Source: Balanoglossus misakiensis (taxonomy: Eukaryota; Hemichordata). From it: a stretch of 64,000 nt of DNA. The translations under genes were made by a program, and so were the position numbers. Shown here piece by piece: positions 50,647 to 64,000 of this stretch. Each line of letters opens with the position of its first letter. The stretch's first letter is position 1. The DNA is taken from positions 682,001-746,000 of the forward strand of contig CM082587.2 of assembly GCA_040954595.2 (NCBI GenBank). Direction: 5' to 3'. The notes under the pieces are model-generated. The model did not search any database and was not told the origin of the DNA. It worked only from the letters and a program-made list of their open reading frames with translations.

Positions 50647-51649
50647 ACCCACCTTCTAGTAGTATCCTTCTAACTTATTCATTGCTAGGAATAACCCGCT
50701 TTCACCCATTTACAGTACCAGCAAACCTTTCCTGTCTGTGCACAAACAAACAAACCCAGACGAGAACAGACATCAACCACGTGTCACACCGATAAGAGGG
50801 ATATTTACCGCACAAATAAACTCCGGTTGCCTTCAAATGGAATTGGAACCCCATTTTAGTTTCAGTCCTGGCAAGCTTTTGTCAACACTTCGCGCGAAAT
50901 TCTACTGTGGCTATTTTTACCGTTTTAAGGGCTTATCGTAATTTGACTAGCAGGGAGGGCTATCTTGTAATTCGTCTGAAAAGTTTACAAGCTTACCTGT
51001 AGTAATGATTTCATCCATGATTGTCCGCACGATTGTCTCTCTTCTGAAAAAAAAAAACAGGAAACCTTGAGAAATACAAAAAAGAGGTTATGGATATTGT
51101 CTCAGCATCAGGCTAAGTGACGGAAAAAAGCAATTAGTTTATTCTAAAGCAGACTAATATATCCTGTCACTTGAGATTTCCCATGACACAAATATTTGGT
51201 TACACCCTGTGTCATAAGGTCGGTTTTCAGTAGCTGGACATACAATCTTCTTTGGAATAGGCGGTCAGCGCCAGACACAAAGCAGACCAACTTAAAGACA
51301 GATCTGTGGTAATTTGTACTTTTTCGAAATGTGTTTTCAACATTCAGACGCCCTCCAGGGCTATAAAATATCAGGTCAGATATAATGCTCTATTCACATA
51401 ACATATGGTAGAACCATTTCTACATGGTTAACGCATGTCAGGAACTGTATTAAGTTTTCAAATTAAACTCTTGTTGTGAATGAGTGGCGCCTCCCACGAG
51501 GAGATGAAGTAAAAACATCTGCAAATATTGTGAATCCAAATATTGACCTCTGCTAAAAGTCGTCGAGCATGTTTCAACTCGAGCAGCTGACAACCTAAAA
51601 TCTATCTTGTGTTTTCTTGACCCGGAGAAGTCAGAAACTCCGTATTGGA

Positions 51650-51670
51650 GGGGGGGGGGAGGGGGGGGGG
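51650..51670 (+). repeat. Paired G10 runs (G-quadruplex-prone)
   Basis: Two runs of ten G are separated by one A. This could fold into a G-quadruplex on the plus strand. Homopolymer length in an assembly is error-prone, so the exact count is uncertain. Confidence 0.8.
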
Positions 51671-53427
51671 CTGATAGAATGAAACCTCAATACTCACTCA
51701 CGAAAGCATATACATTTTTGAGTGTTGATTTGTGTACTTTCACGTCACGTGATGTCCCGAGCCTGGTCAACATTTTACTACAATAACTATTGTCTAATAA
51801 TTGATGTCTCTGAAATTACCTGACTGTCTATTATAAAAAAGAACGTCGAGATGGACATTAACGATGTGCAAACAAATGTCCATCCATTAAGTTCACCCTT
51901 ATTGCAGTAGTCTTGCTAAGTACTGATTGATATCTTGGACAATGCCCACGCACCTGTATGTGCTATGCGCTGCTGTACGTGGATAAGAGTCTGGTCAAAG
52001 TTCATGGTTCCCCTCCCCGGCCGTGCACTTGGCAGACTTCAAAAGTATATTTACCTGTCCATTTCCTGTGCACACATGTAAATCCGGTGTAATCTTTTCA
52101 TCCTGTAAGGCGAACAAACATAGGAAATAGCGTTGTAGGGAGTTCAGTAACTATTGGGGTTAACTTAATTGATTGAGGGGACTCTCTGTGCGTGTCAAAT
52201 TCTATGTGTTGATGAACGAGATGGCGAGGAGCGCGCGGCCGCTAAAACGAATCTCAGTGGTAGCCGTGATCACAGCTTCCGTTCATATATCTCTTTATTA
52301 TGTGTATTGTCAGACATACAGGTCTCATTTATTGTCATTCCAGAAGGATTGTCAAACTAGGATTGATCGCCTTCCGCATCATCTATTTTCCAATTTAATC
52401 GCAATTTATATCAGTGTATAGTATGGATTTCGGTGTGCATACACTGAAAATTGCGGCAATTGGAAGAAATGGTCTCCACTGTTTATAATATGATCCACGA
52501 GAGATGGCAAACACCAAACGATGGCGAACGGGGTCAAAGTTTTTATGTCTTGCGATTCACACAGAAGAGACCGCTTTCCACTTTTTTTAGAATTCGTTTA
52601 CGTTTCACTTTCTGTTCAGTTTCGGCAGGATTGATCAACGGTATGCTCCTCACAACGACGCGGCGAGTGTACCTAAAGGCAAAAAGACCATAATACTGAG
52701 GCCAGATCTCATGTTTTGTCGTTCGTGCGACATTGCAATGCAGTGTAAGTTTGCGTAGATATAAGGCCTCCTTGTCAATTGACCTTCACAGAATTTCGCT
52801 GTCAGAATCGATCACTTGATTTCCTCACCGTAGCAAGGGTGCGCTGCACCGACAAACACCACCTCCGACACCCTCAGCGAATCAATCGACCTCGCCAATA
52901 AATAATCATTTGGTGCGGCATGGTATTTACTCCGACTAGATGCGAAAATTAATCAACAAAGCATATCGGTTCTTTCTTGTTAACGTGATATATGAGATCA
53001 AGAAATCGAATTCTCATCCCATAAATAATTTGAACTTGCGTGTATTTTTTTCCTGGTTACTTACTAATAGGAGTAGGAGATCAAGGCATCGGAAGTTGAG
53101 ATTAAGTTAAAGCTTGGGACGCTTGTAATTGCAATGAATGGGCCCATTCATCTTGGAGTTGAAGTTATCCTTTTGAAAATAAAGCAGATACGAGGAGATA
53201 ATCGGACTTAATCACAAACAACAAGAAGTTAAAAATAATGGAAACCAGCGGTTTTGCCTATTTAAGTTGGGTCTATGTTATGCCCATGCTACAAACAAAC
53301 TATTGTCATTTTTTGTGTCCTGGGTAATTATTCGACAGCTTTGATGAAATGCCTACATGTTCTCGCATCGTGGTTTTGTAATGCGGCGACTTCCTCTTCT
53401 AGTTTCGTCTCTGGCTATCATTATCTG

Positions 53428-53540
53428 TTAATTAATCAGTGCACGTTTCCCTAAATTGGATCCACTGTGGGTTAATTTACTTTAAAGTTGTCCCTTAATT
53501 GGAATCATCGTGAACGTGCAGACTTGCAATAGGTTAATTA
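53428..53540. promoter_or_regulatory. Candidate homeodomain/RUNX motif block
   Basis: TTAATTAA (53428-53435) is followed by TGTGGG (RUNX-like, near 53466) running into GTTAATTTA, then CTTAATTGG (about 53494-53502) and GTTAATTAG (about 53533-53541). Motif clustering in gene-poor DNA suggests a regulatory element, but nothing else in the sequence confirms it. Confidence 0.25.
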
Positions 53541-56344
53541 GTACATCGACCGCTGTAACACCTGGTGCTGTACTCTGGCGTTGCATCATATTTCTCTCCT
53601 TCCGCTCGTCGTTCAAAGTTTTCAAAAATATCGGAAGATGAAATTTTGTAAATGGATAGATGTTGTTAAGATGATATATCAAGTGGACCATGGCGCCACG
53701 TCCATAATTATTACGATTAGGCCCTACACGTCTATGTGTACCTGCTTTGACAACGGTAGCTGTATTTTTGTGTCGCGCCCCCAACGTTAGTACCCCTTTC
53801 GTCCTCTCCCTCGTGATCAATTAAAATGTCAACAAAACTAGCAAGCACCGCGGGTTTCATTTACGCGACAGATATACTTATGAACACGTTAATTATCATT
53901 AGTTAAGAACGTTATTTGAGAGAATCTTAAATGTGGCGGCATTATTTGGTGTCGCTCCCTGGAGCTTAATTATGGCTAGCCTCTCAGACCAGCCTTTTAC
54001 ATATGATACTGCATTGGTTTCGGTGTTTTGAAGCAAAGAAAAGCCTTTTCTGAGAAGTCCACAGGGAGCAATTAGTTTGAGCCGTAGATGAAAAAAAGTG
54101 ACGATGAGTATTCCGATAGCACAGGACCGACTTGCACTTAGACACGCATTCGTCTTTCAATAGGCGATTTGGATGATTGTGTTGGCAATCCGACTTGGCA
54201 GCGTTAAACATGGTGCTGTAATGCGGAAACATATCGTGTCAATAGCATCCTCTGCACCAAGTTTCGTAAACAATTCAACATCCTCAGTTTAGAGCCAAAG
54301 TCACGATTTCAGATCTTTGAGTATCCATATGTTATTAAGAAATTGATAGTGGCTGGGGACACGAATTGTATTTTGGGCGTTTTCTCGTTATGTGGCAATG
54401 TAAAAAAGAATTAAGGTCTTATCAAAAACACAATTTTAAAAATTACATTCATGAGAGCGAAGAAAGGTTGAGAATTCGAAGAGTAATATTAAAAATACGA
54501 TGGAAAGATTTCAAAAAAGTCCAACCAGCGTTGTGTGGAGCGAGAGTTGTCACCGTGTCATTGAACTATTACACAGATACTAGCCGTTTCGATTTTGAAC
54601 GCATTTCTTTGTTTTCCTGCCAGAACGGACTTGCATGAGGACCAAAAGAAAACAGAAAATCGACAGTTCGCTTAGCACGAGTCACAATCAAATTAGACTT
54701 TCCAGGCATTAAATTCTGCCATTCCTTTGATAGAACCAGTTAAGTCATACACTTTTACAATTCTTCATCGACGCCAGTATCGCGGTGGTTCATTTGAAAT
54801 ATAGCGACGCCATTACCCGTCTTTGTTCTTTGGTAATCACACGTCGTGAAACCGACTCAATTTCCATTTCACTGAAGCTAGTCAACTTGAAAAAAAGCAA
54901 CCCGTGTTCAATTTCTGGTAATCAATCGAACTGAAATGTACATGTAATTGAAATGTACTGCAATGTACAAGGCGTATCACCATTTATCAAAGAAATTCAT
55001 TACAGCTATAATATGAGTTTCCATCATGTATACATTTAATTGTAAATTTCAGTGGAATTCCATTTCCCTGTAATTTGGTTATAATTGGAGGCAATCTTAC
55101 GAGGTTAATTGTTTATTTCATGGATGCCTAACTACAATATTGTGGACTGAAATTAGAACAACACTTGTCAGTGGTTTTGTAGAAAGAAAATTGATTGAAT
55201 CGATCCCAGCAGTTAATTGATTTCTGTTGGTGAGGCGCAGCGCAATAAATCCAGAGAGAGCATGCGCGGTAGCTACATAGTGGCTGACGGTTGCATTAAC
55301 CCTGTTCGCAACACCTGCAATCATTTTAAAATCGAAATAATCATATTTCAGACAAAATTCTGCTCTTAACTTCATTATATCGAATTTTTGGGAGTATTTG
55401 ATTTCAAGTCGCATGTGAAAAAAATATCATCGACGCAATGAAAGTTTAACAGCTGGATAGTCACGTGTTTGGCGTTGTTTTAATTATTGTCCTGTTTGAT
55501 TGAAATCTTAATTGCGTTGCTGATGAAATCGACCCCATCACCGAATAACGAAGGAAGTGTATTACATTTTATAAGTGTATTAAGCACGCATGTGTTCACC
55601 CCGCAAGCGAAATTCTATACTCAGGCGCTGAAAATATACGATCACATTAAAAAGCGACAAACGGGTAAATTGGAAAGCGGGAAATGTTGACCTTTGCTAA
55701 TATAGCTGCGCAAACGAAGTTTATGTTCGTTAAGGTTTCGGTTAACCCTTAGCCCAACTGCGCCGCTTACGGTCACTTTAAACACAGCGTAGTATGCTGT
55801 GTCTCACTTTCTTTGCTGTTAATACTGCGCCTTACAAAACAAAGGAAGAAACGCCTGGTGAACTTTTATTGTCGTGCATTTTGTTCGTTAATACGTAAGA
55901 AGTACACGCTTACGTCACGTGACCCCATGCACGTGTGAATAAATATGGTAAAACCATATTTCTATGGCAACCCGCGATACCATTACAGATGGTAATGGAG
56001 AGCTTTGTATGGCATATAAATATTCCATTTATATTACTTTTGATGTTTTCAGTAAGAAATACAACGGCAAATGAGAACTAAATGTGGCCACGCACCAGAA
56101 CATATTCATGAAGTGAAATTGTACTCAGAAACCATCTGTCGCAAACTTTCAAGTGAGCTATACTCCGACCTTTTGATACTTACAATAAATAAATACACAA
56201 TAAAACAGATGTAACTGAATATTTGAAACTCAGTTTGGTCTTATAGCTCTAAATTTCGGTAAAATTGCTTTGGGTGATCAATTTATCTATTGTTACTGCT
56301 ATACAGGAGAGAGACTTCTATTAAAACAGGTGGAGAGACTTCAA

Positions 56345-56452
56345 TATAAAGTGTTTTGGACGGCCGCTCCTCAAATCAATCTTGACCTCTTGGTGGCGCT
56401 GTCGATGACCTGACCTGACCTGACACAGATACAGACAGCGCTGCTCAACAAC
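56345..56452 (+). promoter_or_regulatory. RABGGTB core promoter / 5' UTR candidate
   Basis: TATAAA occurs at 56345-56350, about 100 bp upstream of the RABGGTB start codon. Between them lies a short direct repeat of TGACC units (about 56408-56423). A TATA-driven start near 56375-56380 would give a 5' UTR of about 75 nt. Placement is inferred from motif position only. Confidence 0.3.
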
Positions 56453-58997
56453 ATGGTGAGTATTTTCCCGGAAGTGATATATTTTTCACATTTTCACAAC
56501 CTAGTTTTCATGCGATGTTCCTGTTTTTGGCCCTATTCACCACTTTTTGTGTCAGTGAAAATCGCAAGTGTGAATTTTGTTCCTTCAATGTTCTACGCCG
56601 TCGAAATGGCCCCTGGCCTCTATCAGAAAAACGTTCGGGTAAAACGCAAATGAACTTACCTGTGAGTAATACTATGTCGCGTTGTTCGGGTCCATTCTTC
56701 GGAGTTATAACAATATCAGCCAAAGACACCAGCAAGACGTGCATCGAGAGACTGAGACGGACGGCTCCTTCCGGACCGCGGCTGCGTAATTTGCATCTGC
56801 TCAAGCTAAGTCATGTGATGTGCACGTGCGCTGTTCCGGAGCCCCCGAATGTAACGCCGGGAACACAGACCTGTACGCAGGGCTTGTTTAGCTTGTGTTG
56901 ACGAGCGAAAATTTAAGAGAATGACAAGAAAACATATCTACCTTTCACATTCATATTCTTTGTCGCATTTTTGCAGGGAACTCCAGTAAAAGATGTGACC
57001 ATCAGTGACGATGCCCCCAAAGATTTGTTAGACAAACATGCAGATTTCATCCATTCATATGGAACGAAAAAAGATTATGAATATGTAAGTGATGTATCCT
57101 TAGCGTCCATCCATCCAGCTATCTGAAAATTTTCCTCAATTTCTACTCAATTCCAACTAAATCGGGTCCATAGACCACCAAATGAAGACTTCGCTTCAAA
57201 GTTGCATTTTGTCACTTATGTGGGCTTTTTTCTTAGGAATATGCTATGACAGAATATCTTCGCATGAGTGGTATCTACTGGGGTCTGACAGCCATGGACT
57301 TGTTGGGTTGTCTAGACAGAATGGATGAAGAGAAGGTCATCAACTTCATCAAAGAATGCCAGCATGACTGCGGAGGTATTGGTGCCAGTGTTGGTCATGA
57401 TCCACATCTGTTGTATACACTCAGTGCTGTACAGGTATGATGACTGCCACCTATGGCCATATTTGTCACCCACACTGCCCTTCGTTTTATCGAGAAAAAT
57501 AAAGTGCTTCACACTGTCATTTGAAGTTTGATCTCCTCTCCCATTTCAGATTTTGGTTTTGTATGACAAGTTAGATGCTATCAATGCAGATAAAGTTGTA
57601 GAATTTATACAAAGTCTTCAGCAAGAAGATGGATCTTTCATTGGTGATAAATGGGGTAAGTATCAGCTACGTAAACCTTTAGCCAATGAGCACCCTTGGG
57701 AGCAGCCTATAAACACTACATTTTGTTTCATTTGAATGGACATTAAATAATGAGCAATCATATTACAAACTTGTTTCTTTCTTCATTCAGGGGAAGTGGA
57801 CACTAGGTTTTCTTTTTGTGCAGTGGCCTGTTTAGCTCTTCTGGTAAGATCTTCTTATTACATGTACTTGCTTTTGCTCTGTTAATCAGCCAATAGAACA
57901 AATTATTTCAAGTGCACATCTTTTGATCTTTTACCAATTTTGAACAGTTTGCATGTAAATACACAATTGTCACATCTGACACTGTGAGTTCAACAAATTT
58001 CATGAAGTGGCATGATTCTAACTTGTAAGTTCTGGTACTATTGCATTTATGATAGGGTCGTCCTGATGCAGTCAATGTTGACAAAGCTGTAGAGTTTGTG
58101 TTGAAGTGTATGAATTATGACGGTGGCTTTGGCTGTAGACCTGGCTCAGAGTCTCATTCAGGACAGGTAAGATTCTTTATTGTCACCCTAGGGGAACTTT
58201 TTGTATAAAATCTGTCAGCTGATAAGCTGTTGGCCAATCAGAGTGGAGTAATTCATGGTGGCTTCTCTAGGTTCTAAATTCTTTATTTGTTTTATTTATT
58301 TGTGTGTAAATGTTGTCAATGTTTATATGTCTGTGTTTCCATGATTTCAGATTTATTGTTGTGTTGGTATGTTAGCAGTTACTGGCCGGTTGCATCATGT
58401 CAACGCTGATCTGTTAGGATGGTGGCTGTGTGAGCGACAACTCCCATCTGGTGGTCTGAATGGTGAGTATATCCATCTTCATAGACCTGACCTACCCCAT
58501 TTCACCGTGGTTTGGCCCTTGTGACAATAACAAGCTCTCTGTTTATCTTTAGGCCGACCTGAGAAGCTGCCAGACGTCTGTTACTCGTGGTGGGTGTTAG
58601 CATCATTGAAGATTATTGGCAGAATACATTGGATAGACAAGAAGAAGCTAGAGACATTTATGCTTGCATGTCAAGATGATGAGACTGGTGGATTTGCTGA
58701 TAGGCCAGGTGATATGGTGAGTTGCTGGGTGATCATACCATCACAACATATCATGCTTACTACAATCGAAGACCAAATATAGCAACTATTCCAGAACACA
58801 GTGTCTGTACTACATGCTCGTTGCTTGAATAGTTTTTGTTTCTTTTTCAGGTGGATCCATTTCATACCTTATTTGGTATTGCTGGACTCTCCTTATTAGG
58901 AAGTTATGCAGATAAGATCAAAGCAGTTAATCCAATCTTCTGTATGCCAGAAGAAACACTACAGAGGATAAGACTTCAACCAGAACTGTTGTCATAG
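56453..58997 (+). CDS. RABGGTB: Rab geranylgeranyltransferase beta subunit, complete
   Basis: Nine coding exons: 56453-56455 (ATG only), 56977-57084, 57237-57434, 57550-57655, 57791-57843, 58056-58166, 58351-58462, 58553-58716 and 58851-58997, all with GT-AG introns and consistent phases. The product is 333 aa, close to the human 331. It starts [19 protein letters not shown] and contains [57 protein letters not shown] and [19 protein letters not shown], all hallmark prenyltransferase beta-subunit segments. The zinc ligands Asp238, Cys240 and His290 fall at the same numbers as in the rat enzyme. With the alpha subunit and Rab escort protein it attaches geranylgeranyl groups to C-terminal cysteines of Rab GTPases in the cytosol. 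The ATG-only first exon is chosen because the next exon opens with GTP... exactly as in vertebrates. There is one extra residue (YEYEYAM) at the exon 2/3 join. Introns hold no recognised genes. Confidence 0.97.
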
Positions 58998-59160
58998 ATG
59001 TGAAATTTCAAAAAGATTCAAAAATAGGTTATATAGGCTTCCTAACTATTAACTTATTAGTTGTCGAGTCATTTGCGCAATACATTTGGATATGTGAACA
59101 CCTGCCTCTACCTATATACATGTATTTATTCAAAAATTGTTGTATGTACATATGCCATGA

Positions 59161-59166
59161 AATAAA
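59161..59166 (+). other. Poly(A) signal AATAAA for RABGGTB
   Basis: Canonical AATAAA lies 164 nt after the RABGGTB stop and is the first on this strand. It implies a short 3' UTR ending near 59185. Confidence 0.65.
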
Positions 59167-59449
59167 TCAAACTTCAAGAGAAAATTGGTTGTACTATGGG
59201 TCTATGCTGTATAAATAGAATTCACAATTTCATGCTTTTACGTCCACATTTGCATCACATCAAATCTGCTGGATTTCCCCTCCCTCACATTTTGACTAAA
59301 ATTGCCGCATGGTCATGGAATACACCAAATATTGGTCCATGGTCTTCAAAATCTGTACATTTCACAGCAGCAAAGGATATCCCGTGATCACAACATAGCA
59401 ATCTGAAATCCCTGTAGCTGCTGTCTTTCCACTGGCAGTAATCCCTGGA

Positions 59450-60756
<1,307 letters not shown>

Positions 60757-61491
60757 TTTGGATTTTGTGTATTTGTTGTCAAGCGACAAAATCTCCCACA
60801 ATTCATTGGTTTCGCAACGCCCTCTACGGAGCCTCTTTTCTGCTTTTGTTTTTATTCAGCTTTCTTCGCACGTTCGATTCATTATATTTATCGTACCTCT
60901 TTTTGTTATTTCAGCAACTTTATTCATGGCAAAGTTTTAATAATCCTTAAATAAATGCAAGATATGCACAGGACACAACAATTATCATAGATATGCAACA
61001 TCCCGCCTCATGAAGATACAATATACCTGGCCAAATTTAATCACTGTTCATTGTACAGGACGTTTATAAAATACATGTATGCATCAAGATTTATTTTCAG
61101 CTAGCTTGACAATGAAAAATTTCACACAGAGAATCACTTCATATTTTCAATACATCATATTAGTTGGTGTGTACTTATATATCTGAGTCTAAACTCACGA
61201 TATGTGATTAAAAATGACATGACATTTTGAACATCAAACTATAACAGAATCATGAAATTATCAATTGAAATATAATATACATAAGCAAACTTGACATAAA
61301 TTGTAAACAGTCGTATGATATGTAGCAGTAGTAAGATATGTAGAAAAAAAATAATTCTCAGAGATTAACCTTGACATTTGCACAAAGTAAATTAAAATAG
61401 GACTGCAGAAGACATCTGTAGCCATTCATAAAGATAAGAAATTCAAGGAAATTCAAAATTTGGATAAAAATCCCAGTCCACAAGCTGGTCT
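60757..61491. other. Intergenic DNA between MORN5 start and SLC44A 3' end
   Basis: This holds the MORN5 5' flank (no clear TATA box seen) and the SLC44A downstream region. Frames are short and not gene-like. TTTATT (minus-strand AATAAA) occurs at 61090-61095 and could be an alternative SLC44A poly(A) signal. Confidence 0.6.
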
Positions 61492-61497
61492 TTTATT
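61492..61497 (-). other. Poly(A) signal AATAAA for SLC44A-like gene
   Basis: On the minus strand AATAAA lies about 40 nt after the SLC44A stop. This gives a very short 3' UTR; the second signal at 61090-61095 would give about 450 nt. Confidence 0.5.
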
Positions 61498-61536
61498 GAA
61501 TAATTATATATCACAAGAGTTGACATCTTTTTCCGC

Positions 61537-63933
61537 TCATTTTTTCACCTTCTTGTTCTTCAGTCCACAGATGCTCATCAGTTGTTTCGACATGAAGTAT
61601 GGTTTCTCTGGCGATCCATCGTGTCTCTCACAGTCTTCCACTGAAATGACAAGATACAATTATTACTGCCATAACTAATGGCATTCTATCATAATGGACT
61701 TCAATACAACACTTTTCACCAGCCTTTCTTGTGTTAGCTGCAAACCAGTTGGAAATGCATGCATATACTTACAGAAGCAAATAAAAAGAGTATCCACAGC
61801 CATGTCATAAACTCCAAAGAAGCAGGCAGCAATTATGTATGCACCAATAACAATAAGCTGTAATAGAGAAATGAAGAATCACTTGCAAAAATCATCTGTG
61901 ACTCAGTGATGTAACATGGCTTCACTGTATTATACATTTAAGAATTGAAACAGCAATAAACTTGAACGTCCTACACTCACCAAGAACGGCACCCACACAT
62001 AGTTGAGATCAGGCATGACTACAATCTCATCAGTGACGGTAATTTGTCCATTCATGAAGAAAAACATCGGCAAGATGACAATCATCACAACTGTTAACTT
62101 GGCAAGGAAGAGCAAGAAATCTGTGACACCATCAAGAACAGCCGCTCTGTGGAGAAGAAAAGAAACAAGTTTGAGACAATATTCTGACATTGTTGGTGTG
62201 AAATTGTTCGTAACACAAACACTAATAGAAGAATTCAATCATTGTATTTCACTTCTTAACTGAAGCCAAGAACTACAGACGAGAACTTACCTGACAATAT
62301 TTCTCATCAAGAGAAAGAAAACATGCTTAGCAGATGTGCAAAAGTTCTTGCCATACACTGCAATCTAAGAAAATTTCAAATGTGTTTTAATAATTTATTT
62401 GAATGATGCAGGAAATTAATAATATAAAAATACTGACATGAAGGGTTCTAAAGACCCTGAAGAAGATGTTTACTTTATTAGAGTAATAGTTTGTGTGTCT
62501 CTACAACAACAGGCTTCAATACAAGAGACAGTATTTCTTACATCGATGTAGGCGTTTCTGTTCAGCCACCTGAGGAACTTCTCCAGACACCAGAAACAAC
62601 ATTTGAAGCATTTGAAGATGAATTTACTTATTGGATTCTCAGCACCTGGTGAAGAAACCAATAACAGAGGATGTCAGTCATACACAATATACTAAATTTA
62701 TACTGAGCTATGGATATCTATCAAGAAAATGCTCACTGTTTCATTCAAGATGCTGCAGTAAGGTACACGTAGGATTACATTGACAGAGGTGATTTAATTA
62801 TTACCTTTGAATTTTTTCTCCAGTGCCTGTATCGTTGCACGGACAAACTGCAACACTGCAATCAGGAATGAACCAAAAGCCAAAGAACCCAAATGGTACC
62901 TGTAATCATTGACAAAATAAAAGAAGATCTCATAAGATCATCTGCAAGCAACCATGCATGCTAGCTGCTACAATTTAACGCTAAACATTTTAAAACCTAA
63001 CCATTCTGCTATTTTGGATCCGTTCATCTTTGATTAGATTTTGAAGAACTCACCTTAGAGACCTCCATGTTGACATTGTCAGTGGAATGGATTGAATGTC
63101 ATCTGGTTTGGTAAATGCCCAATAATAACTGGCAAAGGCTCCAGCCAATGACATCTCCCCAAATGCAATGACAAAATTGAGGAGCCAGAAAAGGGCAAAA
63201 AGAGTGTAGAACTCAAAGACCCAGATTGTCCAATCCCAGTAATAAACACCAGACCAGACGCAATGCGCTGAACTCTCATTGCCATACTCCAAGTAAAAAT
63301 CCTGGTAAAAAAGATCCAAAGAGATTGAAGGTTCACCACCTGCATGTACTGACAGTCAGAAGAATTAAAAGCCCCACGAGCTGCCATGTTTTGAGCGAAC
63401 AGTAGATAACCAAATTGTTCTACCAGTATTGTTAGAACCTCCATACCTGACATTAAAGCACTTACCTTCGGTTGACATTCTGTGCCGTTGGCCAACGTGA
63501 AATTAGTCTCTGCATCTTCTACTACATAAATGGCTGTACTGATGGTGGCCAGGAATCTGTTCAGACACTTTGTTAAAGTTGTTTGACACCATGGACATAG
63601 CAAGTTTACCAAAAAGATTTTCAAATGCAGTAATACACCTCTTGTTAGATTCCAACAACAGACACTTGGTGTGCATATTCTATTCTCCAAAGATCAAACT
63701 TTCTTGCATAATCTAAAAGGATACAACGTCATCGTTCCCCACAAGAAGAGAACTCCCAGCTGCAGAATGAATGGCACAAGAGGCCAGAACAGTGTACTGA
63801 TCATGTGGCCAATTGCTCTGAAATAAAAAAAAATTCTTGGTTAATGTGGCTTTAATTTTCCTTTGAAGCAAATGATAAGAAATGCAGATTGTCCACCTTG
63901 ATATTCGCTCAGTTGTCAAGACGACTCTTGGTG
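61537..63933 (-). CDS. SLC44A: SLC44A choline transporter-like protein, C-terminal half (partial gene)
   Basis: Exons in transcript order: 63933-63897 (5' border uncertain), 63817-63728, 63556-63466, 63301-63054, 62899-62805, 62645-62542, 62364-62291, 62146-61981, 61857-61773 and 61640-61537 (stop). Phases agree throughout and give about 363 aa of a family usually near 700. Landmarks are ISRAIGHMISTLFWPLVPF, an extracellular loop with NFT, NGT and NES sequons, NFVIAFGEMSLAGAFASYYW, CCFWCLEKFLRWLNRNAYI, YGKNFCTSAKHVFFLLMRNI, VLDGVTDFLLFLAKL and a tail with EKPYFMSKQL. These define the choline-transporter-like (CTL) family, closest to SLC44A2/4/5. At least five membrane spans are visible. CTLs are plasma- or mitochondrial-membrane choline or thiamine-derivative transporters; the substrate here is not knowable. 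The donor at 63727 (GTTGTA) is weak but required by the protein. The gene continues beyond 64000. Confidence 0.93.
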
Positions 63934-64000
63934 CTGCATGGAATAACTGAGTGAATGTCTTCATATATCTGAGCTTACACTTCACTTTAAGAGCCATGTG

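Larger units (their letters stand above)
50647..56344. other. Gene-poor region left of RABGGTB
   Basis: No gene is recognised up to the RABGGTB 5' region. The stretch contains E-boxes (50778, 51746, 55462, 55916, 55930), the G-runs at 51650-51670, and a block with several TTAATT cores near 53428-53540. Confidence 0.55.

Noticed and set aside
56508-56901. Frames of about 100-128 aa inside RABGGTB intron 1
   Set aside because: They overlap on both strands, lack recognisable domains and lie within a well-supported intron.
57435-57549. Intronic C/D snoRNA in RABGGTB (human introns host SNORD45 genes)
   Set aside because: ATGATGA at 57437 resembles a C box, but I found no D box with terminal stem at a suitable distance there or in the other introns.
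63302-63465. Extra SLC44A exon suggested by an open frame with NSSDCQYMQ
   Set aside because: Using it requires a 38-nt intron and mismatched phases. The direct phase-0 join of 63466 to 63301 (QPK|DFYLEYG) has a good polypyrimidine tract and fits the family.

Overview
The window looks like nuclear DNA from an animal, most likely a bilaterian invertebrate and plausibly a marine deuterostome. The evidence is GT-AG introns of about 90-520 bp in clearly metazoan genes, AT-rich intergenic DNA, microsatellites, a large satellite array and a 100-N assembly gap. The phylum cannot be fixed from the sequence alone.

Layout: (1) 1-7026 (+) holds the 3' half of an LMO4-type LIM-only gene. One exon encodes the second LIM domain, and a 9-nt final coding exon supplies the Val-Cys-stop C-terminus. 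(2) About 7-22 kb is gene-poor, with homeodomain-like and TCACGTGA motifs but no supported gene. (3) 22.4-41.3 kb holds a composite microsatellite followed by an 18.5-kb satellite array of 87-bp units. The array changes orientation across the N gap and again at a sequence-resolved junction at 40790/40791. Because 87 = 29 x 3, long open frames run through it on both strands, and these are artefacts. (4) 41.3-56.3 kb is a second gene-poor stretch with simple repeats. (5) 56453-64000 is a compact gene cluster: complete RABGGTB (+, 9 coding exons, 333 aa), complete MORN5 (-, 5 exons, 174 aa), and the C-terminal half of an SLC44A choline-transporter-like gene (-, running off the right edge).

LMO4 is a nuclear transcriptional adaptor, RABGGTB the catalytic subunit of Rab geranylgeranyltransferase, MORN5 a MORN-repeat protein, and SLC44A a multipass transporter. 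They share no pathway. Their proximity looks like conserved chromosomal linkage: in human, from memory, LMO4, RABGGTB and SLC44A5 all lie on chromosome 1p, the last two close together. The gene-poor flanks of LMO4 fit a developmental regulatory landscape. The most unusual object is the satellite array, with its orientation switches, arm-private variants, diverged edges and inverted termini.
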